This document shows positions 5,949-11,953 of a DNA stretch of 11,953 nucleotides, one piece after another (within the stretch, counting starts at the first letter, position 1; every line of letters starts with the position of its first letter). The position numbers and the translations under genes are program-made. This DNA is from Campylobacterales bacterium. Lineage in GTDB: Bacteria; Campylobacterota; Campylobacteria; Campylobacterales; JALSKU01. The notes beneath the pieces are model-generated. The model was not told the DNA's origin. It was given only the letters and a program-made list of their open reading frames with translations, and did not search any database. The DNA is taken from assembly GCA_027023175.1 (NCBI GenBank), contig JALVWW010000126.1, forward strand, positions 1-11,953, written 5' to 3'.

Positions 5949-7334
5949 TTATTCCACCACAGAAGTATCTACCAATTCCTGCGGTATTTCATTTTTGGGT
6001 GAAATTTTTGCACTCTCTTTGAACTGTGTTATTTGCCTTATGATATTGCCTCTTCCCGTAGAGAGTTTTTTAAATGCTTCATTGTAGCTCTCTTCACTTT
6101 TTTTGATACTTTTTCCCACATTTTCAAAATCTTTTAAAAACCCCACAAATTTTGTATACAGTTTTTCAGCTTTTATAGTTACCTCTTTAATATTTTGGGC
6201 CTGTTTTTCATAACGCCAACTATTTTCTACAGCTCTTAAAGCAACCAAAAGTGTTGTAGGACTCACAAGCACTATATGCTCTCTAAAGGCTCTGTCATAC
6301 AAACCGGGGTCATTTTTAAGTGCTAAAAGCAGTGCCCCCTCGACAGGAATGAACATAAAAATAAAATCAAGTGAATTTACTCCATTTAGTTTTTCGTAAT
6401 CTTTTTTTGACAACTCTTTAATATGCTCTTTTATAGAGTTTATATGTAGTTTTAACTCTCTGTTTTTCTCTTCTTCGTCATCACTTGATATATATCTTTC
6501 ATAATTGGTCAGTGAAGTTTTTGCATCTATAATGATTTGTCTGTCTCCGGGAAGTTTCACTATAACATCAGGGCGAAATCTCTCTCCCTCTTCACTTTTT
6601 AGCGATACTTCTCTCTCAAATTCATGTCCTTCTCTAAGTCCGGATGATTCCAAAACTCGCTCAAGTATCATTTCTCCCCATGTGCCTTGCTGTTTTGTTT
6701 CACCTTTTAAAGCATTTGTAAGATTGAGAGCATCCTGACTCATTTTTTCATTTAACTCTTTTAGCATTTTTATCTCATTGAGTAGAGTGTTTCTCTCTTT
6801 TGCTTCCTTGTCATATATATCATCAACTCTTCTTTTAAACTCCTCTATCTGCAGTTTTACGGGAGTTATTATCTCTTTTACGCTTTGGGAGCTTTGTTCG
6901 CTGAATTTTTTACTGTTGTTCTCAAGAACTTTGTTTGCTATATAGTGAAACTCTTTTGTAAGTTTATCTTTGTTTTCACTAAGCAAAGCCAACTTTTCTT
7001 TGATATTTTTATTTTGCTCTTTTATGGTTGTATTTAATGTTGCTATCAATGCCTGGTTTTTATTGTTGATGTCTTGTAAATCTTTTATCTCTTCTAAGGC
7101 TTGTCCATACCTCTCTTTTAACTCTTGAAGTTGATTGTTTTTCTCTTCCAAATAAGCTTTCAAAGATGAAATATCTTGTTTTAGTAGTCCTATTTCTTCA
7201 TCCTTTTTAAAAATTTCATCTTTTAACATTTTGATAGTTTGATTTTTATTTTTAATCGATACAAAAAAGATAACAAGCACTATAACAATAAAAAAACTCA
7301 ATGTATAGATTATATAAATACTCTCTATTATCAT
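5949..7334 (-). CDS. rmuC: RmuC-family protein (DNA recombination, putative nuclease)
   Basis: 461 residues. One membrane segment (about 7-27) anchors the N-terminus. A long coiled coil follows (about 30-210, rich in Lys, Glu, Gln, Leu), and then the RmuC domain (about 212-440). The domain opens with TKQQGTWGEMILERVLE and contains FRPDVIVKLPGDRQIIIDAK, in which Asp256 and Asp270-Ala-Lys272 fit a PD-(D/E)xK nuclease core. E. coli RmuC limits recombination at short inverted repeats; its biochemical role is not firmly settled. The ATG at 7334 has AGGAT upstream, and this overlaps the TAG stop of flgH, so the two genes are translated in close succession nine bases apart. Cotranscription with flgH is inferred from the spacing. 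Confidence 0.93.
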   Translation of the reverse strand: MIIESIYIIYTLSFFIVIVLVIFFVSIKNKNQTIKMLKDEIFKKDEEIGLLKQDISSLKAYLEEKNNQLQELKERYGQALEEIKDLQDINNKNQALIATLNTTIKEQNKNIKEKLALLSENKDKLTKEFHYIANKVLENNSKKFSEQSSQSVKEIITPVKLQIEEFKRRVDDIYDKEAKERNTLLNEIKMLKELNEKMSQDALNLTNALKGETKQQGTWGEMILERVLESSGLREGHEFEREVSLKSEEGERFRPDVIVKLPGDRQIIIDAKTSLTNYERYISSDDEEEKNRELKLHINSIKEHIKELSKKDYEKLNGVNSLDFIFMFIPVEGALLLALKNDPGLYDRAFREHIVLVSPTTLLVALRAVENSWRYEKQAQNIKEVTIKAEKLYTKFVGFLKDFENVGKSIKKSEESYNEAFKKLSTGRGNIIRQITQFKESAKISPKNEIPQELVDTSVVE

Positions 7335-7343
7335 ACAATCATC

Positions 7344-8063
7344 CTAAAAAGGCCAAATACTCTCAACAAGCTTGGTGCCCCACCCTTTTTTACTATTTAT
7401 ATCGAGTGAGCCTTCTGTTTTATAAAGTATCTTGGCATCAGCTATATACTTCGAGCTTATAGTGTTTGTCTGGTCTATATCATAAGGTCTTATGACCCCG
7501 CTTATCTGTATGATTTGCTTTTCCCCATTTATAAGCATCTCTCTGCTTCCTGAGATAAAGTAGTTTCCGTTATTTAAAATTTTTATAACTCTTGCAGATA
7601 TGGTTGTAGTAAATGACTCTGTTCTTGTATTATCACCTTGACTTGAAAAACTATTTTGAGAATCCGTTCCAAAGCTAATATTTGTCAAACCGTTTACTTT
7701 ATTTACAGCACTATTTACCGCTGCATTATTTCCTGTAGCACCAAAAATACCTCCGCCTAGTTGATCACTTGTATTTTTCGAAAGAGTTTTTTTAGCCGAA
7801 GAGCTTTGAAGAATATTTTCATCTATAACAACAGTAACCAAATCATTTACATTCATAGCTTTTCTGTCAGAAAAAAGAGGATTGTCACCCTTGCCAAAAA
7901 GACTGCCTTCATTTTGTATTTGCCCCTCTTTTTCCTGTGAAGGAAGCTGCTCTACATAAGTAGGAGGTTTCATGGCAATTTTTGGATCTACACTTTTGGT
8001 TGTACATCCTGAAAACAGAACAATTCCCAAAGAAACGAACAATAAAACAATTTTTTTTCTCAT
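7344..8063 (-). CDS. flgH: Flagellar basal-body L-ring protein FlgH
   Basis: 239 residues, normal length. A lipoprotein signal peptide is visible: basic MRKK, hydrophobic core, and lipobox LFSGC with the lipidated Cys20. The mature protein shows FlgH signatures: GSLFGKGDNPLFSDRKAMNVND, LVTVVIDENILQSSSAKKTLS, then VIKILNNGNYFISGSREMLINGEKQIIQISGVIRP, and YDIDQTNTISSKYIADAKI ending in WGTKLVESIWPF. In the family this protein forms the ring in the outer membrane through which the flagellar rod passes, together with the P-ring protein FlgI. The middle (about 90-140) is Ser/Asn/Gly-rich and less conserved. GGAG stands six bases before the ATG. A sigma-54 type promoter lies upstream, as expected for middle flagellar genes in this phylum, and rmuC follows in the same unit. 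Confidence 0.96.
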   Translation of the reverse strand: MRKKIVLLFVSLGIVLFSGCTTKSVDPKIAMKPPTYVEQLPSQEKEGQIQNEGSLFGKGDNPLFSDRKAMNVNDLVTVVIDENILQSSSAKKTLSKNTSDQLGGGIFGATGNNAAVNSAVNKVNGLTNISFGTDSQNSFSSQGDNTRTESFTTTISARVIKILNNGNYFISGSREMLINGEKQIIQISGVIRPYDIDQTNTISSKYIADAKILYKTEGSLDINSKKGWGTKLVESIWPF

Positions 8064-8077
8064 CTTTTCTCCATTTA

Positions 8078-8086
8078 TGCTATAAT
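8078..8086 (+). promoter_or_regulatory. Extended -10 promoter of the YqeY gene
   Basis: TGCTATAAT: a consensus TATAAT at 8081-8086 with the TGn extension, and T-rich DNA rather than a -35 hexamer upstream. Transcription would start near 8093, so the flgH sigma-54 element lies inside the first 25 bases of this transcript and the two divergent start sites overlap. Confidence 0.6.
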
Positions 8087-8097
8087 CACACCATATA

Positions 8098-8115
8098 AAG
8101 CAATTATAGTTCCAA
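8098..8115 (-). promoter_or_regulatory. Sigma-54 (RpoN) promoter of flgH
   Basis: The minus strand reads TTGGAACTATAATTGCTT. GG and GC are exactly ten bases apart, as sigma-54 requires, and the bases fit the Campylobacter-type form GGAAC-N5-TTGCTT. The start would be near 8088, giving a leader of about 25 bases to the flgH ATG at 8063. In related bacteria this class is activated by the FlgS/FlgR two-component system; that is not shown here. Confidence 0.8.
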
Positions 8116-8130
8116 TTTTAAAGGATATTT

Positions 8131-8577
8131 ATGAGTAAACTAAAAGAGAGATTGCAACAGGATTTAAAAGATGCAATGAAAGCAAAAGACAATGTCACAA
8201 GAGATACCATTAGATTTTTGATGAGCTCTTTAAAGCAGATAGAAGTTGACGAAAGAAAAGAGTTGAGTGATGAAGACATCATAAAGATGATACAAAAATC
8301 TATCAAACAAAGAGAAGACTCTATGAAACAGTATAAAGATGCCGGCAGAAACGATCTTTACGAGCAGGAGTTCGCTGGAGTTCAAATACTGAAAAAATAT
8401 TTACCAAAGCAGTTAGATGATAATGAGCTAAAAGCTATAGTAGCTAACATCATCAAAAAAACTTCCGCAACATCCATAAAAGATATGGGTAAAGTAATGG
8501 GTATGGCTATAAAACAAACAGCCGGAAAAGCTGATGGGAAAAGGATAAATGCCATGGTAAAAGAGTTACTTGGCTGA
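8131..8577 (+). CDS. YqeY / GatB-like domain protein
   Basis: 148 residues, the full length of the stand-alone YqeY family. The family resembles the C-terminal tail domain of GatB, the aspartyl/glutamyl-tRNA amidotransferase subunit, and is thought to act near tRNA, although no precise reaction is established. Diagnostic segments are visible: KQREDSMKQYKDAGRNDLYEQE, then LKKYLPKQLDDNEL, and C-terminal MGKVMGMAIKQTAGKADGKRINAMVKELLG. It contains no Gat active-site residues and cannot amidate alone. AAAGGA stands six bases before the ATG. It is divergent from flgH, with which it shares a 67-base promoter gap, and its last 12 bases overlap the 3' end of ackA on the other strand. Confidence 0.93.
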   Translation: MSKLKERLQQDLKDAMKAKDNVTRDTIRFLMSSLKQIEVDERKELSDEDIIKMIQKSIKQREDSMKQYKDAGRNDLYEQEFAGVQILKKYLPKQLDDNELKAIVANIIKKTSATSIKDMGKVMGMAIKQTAGKADGKRINAMVKELLG

Positions 8578-9756
8578 CTTTACTATCTTGTAAGTCTGTT
8601 TTGCTATCTCAAGTTCCTCGTTTGTAGGTATGACAAAAAGTTTTATTCTTGAATCATTTTGACTTATAACGGTATCATGTTTTAAATTTGTCTCCATATT
8701 CAACTTGATACCAAGAGTATCAAAAAGATCGCTACAAACTTTCTCTCTTACTGTTGACGAGTGCTCTCCTATGCCACCTGTAAAAACCAAAGCATCAACT
8801 TTGCCTACAGCTATACTGTAAGCTCCTATATATTTTTTAATACGATAACAAAATATCTCAAGAGCCAATTTTGCTTTTTTATCACCGCTGTTTGCTTTTT
8901 GCTCTACTTCTCTCATGTCATTTATACCGCAGATACCTTTTAGTCCACTCTTTTTATTTAGTATATTATCAAGCTCATCGATGCTTAAGTTTAGATTTCT
9001 GGATAGATAAAAGATAATTGCGGGGTCAATATCTCCACACCTTGTTCCCATAACCAATCCCTCAAGCGGCGTCAATCCCATTGAGGTATCTATACTTTTT
9101 CCATTCTTTATAGCCGCCATACTTGTACCATTACCCAGGTGCAAAGTGATAAGATTGCATTCGTTTATATCTTTTTGTAAAATTTTTGCGGCTTCTTTTG
9201 CCACATAATGGTGAGAAGTACCGTGAAAACCATATCTTCTTACTTGATTGTCAGTATAATATTCATATGGCAAAGCATAATGATAGGCAAAATCCGGAAT
9301 ACTCTGATGAAAAGCCGTATCAAATACAGCCACCTGAATTAGGGACGGGTTGACTTTGGATATAGCCTTTATGCCTATGAGATTTACAGGGTTGTGCAGA
9401 GGTGCCAAAGGTGAAACTTGTTCAATTTTTTTTATTACTTCATCATTGATGAGTGTAGGTTCGCTAAAGTATTCACCGCCATGAACCACCCTGTGCCCGA
9501 CTGCTCCTAACTCATCAAAACTTTTTAGCACTTTATTGTCTATTAAAAGCTCTTCAAGAAGCTCAATACCGACTGAATGGTTTTTAATGACACTCTCTTT
9601 AGTTATCTCTTTTCCTTTTTCATAAACAAATTTTATATGCCCTATACTCTCACCTATTTGCTCTATAATACCCTTACATACAGAGACTGTTTTTTGCATA
9701 TCAAATATTTGAAATTTTATAGATGAACTGCCACTGTTTAGTACAAGTATTTTCAT
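8566..9756 (-). CDS. ackA: Acetate kinase (AckA)
   Basis: 396 residues, normal length. It interconverts acetyl phosphate + ADP and acetate + ATP in the cytoplasm. Key residues of the ASKHA-fold enzyme are present: Asn7 (NSGSSSIKF), Arg89 (VGHRVVHGGE), Asp146 (FDTAFHQSIP), His178 (RRYGFHGTSH), Arg239 (GTRCGDIDP) and Glu380 (PTNEELEIA), with HLGNGTS and TGGIGEHS nucleotide-binding loops. The frame stays open 21 codons further upstream into pta, but the family start MKILVLNSGSSS at 9756 is right: GGGAGAAG lies at good spacing. The ATG overlaps the pta stop as ATGA, so translation is probably coupled. Pta and AckA together make ATP from acetyl-CoA, or activate acetate in reverse. Confidence 0.97.
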   Translation of the reverse strand: MKILVLNSGSSSIKFQIFDMQKTVSVCKGIIEQIGESIGHIKFVYEKGKEITKESVIKNHSVGIELLEELLIDNKVLKSFDELGAVGHRVVHGGEYFSEPTLINDEVIKKIEQVSPLAPLHNPVNLIGIKAISKVNPSLIQVAVFDTAFHQSIPDFAYHYALPYEYYTDNQVRRYGFHGTSHHYVAKEAAKILQKDINECNLITLHLGNGTSMAAIKNGKSIDTSMGLTPLEGLVMGTRCGDIDPAIIFYLSRNLNLSIDELDNILNKKSGLKGICGINDMREVEQKANSGDKKAKLALEIFCYRIKKYIGAYSIAVGKVDALVFTGGIGEHSSTVREKVCSDLFDTLGIKLNMETNLKHDTVISQNDSRIKLFVIPTNEELEIAKQTYKIVKSAK

Positions 9757-11855
9757 TTTTCTTCTCCCGCCTGGATAGCAGTTATGGCAACAGTATTTAC
9801 TATATCTTCCACCAAACAACCTCTGCTTAAGTCATTAACAGGTTTTTTAAGCCCTTGGAGTACAGGACCTACTGCTATGGCATTTGAACTTCTTTGAACT
9901 GCTTTGTATGTATTGTTTCCGGTATTTAAATCCGGGAAGATAAATACTGTCGCCCTTCCGGCAACTTTTGAATTTGGAAGTTTTTTCTTGGCGACTTTTT
10001 CATCTATTGCCGCATCATACTGTATAGGACCTTCCACTAAAAGATCCGGTCTTAGCTTTTTAACCAACTCAGTAGCTTTGGCAACTTTTTGTACATCTTC
10101 TCCGCTTCCTGAACTACCTGTAGAGTATGAAAGCATAGCAACTATCGGCTCTATTCCAAAAAGTTTTGCAGTATCGGCTGAAGATATAGCTATCTGGGCC
10201 AACTGTTCAGCATTTGGGTCGCGATTGACCGCACAGTCTCCATATACCAAAACTTTTGTATCTAGACACATAAAAAATACACTTGATACTATGGATATGC
10301 CGGGTTTTGTTTTTATGATTTGTAGTGCGGGACGAATGGTATCAGCTGTAGTATTATTTGCACCACTTACCATACCGTCCACATCATCCATATATATCAT
10401 CATAGTACCAAAGTAGTTTTTGTTATTCATAATATCATAAGCACCCTCTTCTGTCATACCCTTATGTTTTCTGAGTTCATAAAATTTCTTGGCATATTTT
10501 GACTTTAGTTTACTTGTTTTTGGATCTACTATTTTGATACTTTCATGAAGTTTTATACCAAGAGAGGAACATCTAGAGTAAATTTCCTCTTTATTACCTA
10601 ACAATATCACCTCTACGGCTCTTCTTCTTTGGAGTATTTCGGTAGCTCTAAGTATCCTTTCATCTTCACTTTCAGGCAAGACTATAGTTCTTGGATTGGC
10701 TCTGGCTTTTTCAAACATTCTGTATTCAAACATCGCCGGAGTCATTATATCACTTGATGATACTGTCTCAATCATCTCTTCGATATTTTTTAAATTGATA
10801 TAACTATTGAAAAGACCCTCTATTATAGCTATTTTATTAAGACTTGAAGGCATAATCTTTGCTCTTGTTTCACTCACTTTCATAGCTGTTTTAAAAGTAT
10901 CATCACTTGAGGTAAGTATCGGTATGGTATATTGCCCTATACCGTTTACTAGATTCATAAAAACTTCATCAGGTACATATCCTCCTGTGAGAACTATACC
11001 TGAAATTGATGGAAAATCTTTTGAATAGTTTGCAGTAATTGAACCTAGTATCATATCAAGCCTATCACCTGGAGTGATAACCAGATCACCATCCTCAAGT
11101 CTTATTAAAAAATGATCCAAATTCATTGCGGCAATTTTACTCTGCTTAACAAGCCTTTTAAAATCTTTATCTTTACCTATTATATACCTAGAACCCAATT
11201 GCTCTCCAACCTCACCTATTGTAGGATAGGACAACTCTTTTACCTCGGGCAAAAGATAGATAGGAACATTATCTTTTTCTAAAAATCTAACTTTATTTGT
11301 CAAATCTATTAAAGATTCTTTATCAAGCCTGTTTATAAAAGTCGCAAAGTGAGTACACCCCTCCTCTTTTATAGTTTCACCCTCTATTTTAACCTCTTCC
11401 CATATCTCTTTTGATGTTTTATCTTTGCCGCTTAAAACTCCAACAACCGGACTTCCGATATTTTTTGCAATTTCTAGGTTAATATCAAAGTCAACTGTTG
11501 AAGTAAATAAAGATTTACTTATACCCTCGCAAAGTATAAAGTCATATTTTTTCTCTAATGATTCAAATTTTTCTATAATTTTTTCATATAAAATATTTGT
11601 TTGATTTTCAGCTATTAACGACTCTGCCTCCGTCATTGTAAAAACATATGTATCATCATAATCCATCTTTAGATGAAAATGTTCTATCATAAATTTTATA
11701 TCATCATCATTTTTTGGAGACTTTTTCTTAATTATAGGTCTAAAAAAAGCTACTTTTTGTATCTTTCTTTTTAAAATTCCCATAAGTCCCATAGATACAA
11801 CCAAGCCACCGGCATTTTCTTCAAGTGATGCCACAAAAAGACTTTTTATCTTCAT
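9753..11855 (-). CDS. pta: Phosphate acetyltransferase (Pta), three-domain type
   Basis: 700 residues, the long form as in E. coli. It converts acetyl-CoA + phosphate to acetyl phosphate + CoA. Domains in order are: a BioD-like N-terminal domain (about 1-205) without a canonical P-loop lysine, as is usual in Pta; a DRTGG domain (about 208-318) with TPGDRLDMILGSI; and the catalytic PTA_PTB domain (about 373-695). The catalytic domain has ARANPRTIVLPESEDERILR, VSGANNTTADTIRPALQI, VYGDCAVNRDP, MLSYSTGSSGSG, AGRATVFIFPDLNTGN and VGPVLQGLKKPVNDLSRG, all intact. The frame is open to an upstream ATG at 11909, but MKIKSLFVAS at 11855 has GGGAG at correct spacing and matches the family start, and the upstream ATG would fall in the promoter. 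It is the first gene of a pta-ackA operon. Confidence 0.97.
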   Translation of the reverse strand: MKIKSLFVASLEENAGGLVVSMGLMGILKRKIQKVAFFRPIIKKKSPKNDDDIKFMIEHFHLKMDYDDTYVFTMTEAESLIAENQTNILYEKIIEKFESLEKKYDFILCEGISKSLFTSTVDFDINLEIAKNIGSPVVGVLSGKDKTSKEIWEEVKIEGETIKEEGCTHFATFINRLDKESLIDLTNKVRFLEKDNVPIYLLPEVKELSYPTIGEVGEQLGSRYIIGKDKDFKRLVKQSKIAAMNLDHFLIRLEDGDLVITPGDRLDMILGSITANYSKDFPSISGIVLTGGYVPDEVFMNLVNGIGQYTIPILTSSDDTFKTAMKVSETRAKIMPSSLNKIAIIEGLFNSYINLKNIEEMIETVSSSDIMTPAMFEYRMFEKARANPRTIVLPESEDERILRATEILQRRRAVEVILLGNKEEIYSRCSSLGIKLHESIKIVDPKTSKLKSKYAKKFYELRKHKGMTEEGAYDIMNNKNYFGTMMIYMDDVDGMVSGANNTTADTIRPALQIIKTKPGISIVSSVFFMCLDTKVLVYGDCAVNRDPNAEQLAQIAISSADTAKLFGIEPIVAMLSYSTGSSGSGEDVQKVAKATELVKKLRPDLLVEGPIQYDAAIDEKVAKKKLPNSKVAGRATVFIFPDLNTGNNTYKAVQRSSNAIAVGPVLQGLKKPVNDLSRGCLVEDIVNTVAITAIQAGEEK

Positions 11856-11888
11856 TTTAATCTCCCAAAACAGATATATAAACCTCAA

Positions 11889-11894
11889 ATTATA
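11889..11894 (-). promoter_or_regulatory. Candidate -10 box of the pta-ackA operon
   Basis: Minus strand TATAAT in the context GTTGTATAATTTGAGG, about 33 bases before the ATG at 11855. Upstream there are T-runs but no clear -35, in keeping with sigma-70 promoters of this phylum. The remaining bases to 11953 show no other gene. Confidence 0.6.
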
Positions 11895-11953
11895 CAACAA
11901 TTTTTTCATACAAAACTTAAAATTAGCTTTTTTTATAGAAAAAAATTACATAT

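Noticed and set aside
5818..6087. 89-residue open frame on the plus strand overlapping the end of tetR
   Set aside because: It starts inside tetR, runs antisense into rmuC, has no ribosome binding site and no family resemblance.
9757..9819. N-terminal extension of acetate kinase by 21 residues
   Set aside because: It is the pta coding end read in another frame; the family start MKILVLNSGSSS with a good Shine-Dalgarno lies at 9756.
9904..10416. 170-residue open frame on the plus strand
   Set aside because: It lies wholly opposite the catalytic domain of pta, has no ribosome binding site or recognisable domain, and is a shadow of that gene.
11856..11909. 18-residue N-terminal extension of Pta from the ATG at 11909
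   Set aside because: It would read through the likely -10 box and the Shine-Dalgarno of the start at 11855, and it is not part of the Pta family start.

Overview
This window is ordinary chromosomal DNA of a low-G+C bacterium, most likely a member of the Campylobacterota (the former Epsilonproteobacteria, such as a Sulfurimonas- or Arcobacter-type organism). The evidence is the A+T-rich codon use, a class II DAHP synthase, a three-domain Pta followed by AckA, the closeness of flgH to pta-ackA (recalled as also seen in Campylobacter, not checked here) and a sigma-54 promoter of the Campylobacter type (GGAAC-N5-TTGCTT) in front of flgH. The genus cannot be fixed from the sequence alone. There are no rRNA or tRNA genes, no CRISPR array and no intact insertion sequence.

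Layout. Positions 1-488 (+) hold the 3' end of a TauE/SafE-type membrane transporter. Positions 506-1845 (-) hold two genes: a small membrane-anchored coiled-coil protein, then a protein with a C-terminal J-domain whose start codon and Shine-Dalgarno lie inside a long hairpin. Positions 2000-3349 (+) encode class II DAHP synthase, the first step of aromatic amino acid synthesis. Positions 3426-4688 (-) encode MurA, the first committed step of peptidoglycan synthesis, from a TTG start. Positions 4689-5239 are a very A+T-rich non-coding stretch with several inverted repeats and three copies of a 14-bp operator-like site. These lead into a TetR-family gene (5240-5839, +) with a near-consensus promoter. 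Positions 5949-8063 (-) carry flgH and then rmuC, closely coupled. A YqeY (GatB-like) gene (8131-8577, +) diverges from flgH. Positions 8566-11855 (-) carry pta and then ackA, overlapping by ATGA.

Function. Most genes are housekeeping: envelope synthesis (murA), aromatic biosynthesis (DAHP synthase), acetyl-CoA/acetate interconversion (pta-ackA), flagellar L-ring (flgH) and DNA maintenance (rmuC). The parts worth a second look are regulatory. They are the start-codon hairpin of the J-domain gene, the triple operator array of an apparently orphan TetR regulator, a nested 40-bp palindrome upstream of it, a 12-bp direct repeat on both sides of the tetR locus, and the overlapping divergent sigma-54 and sigma-70 promoters between flgH and yqeY. 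I did not find a clearly new multi-gene system.
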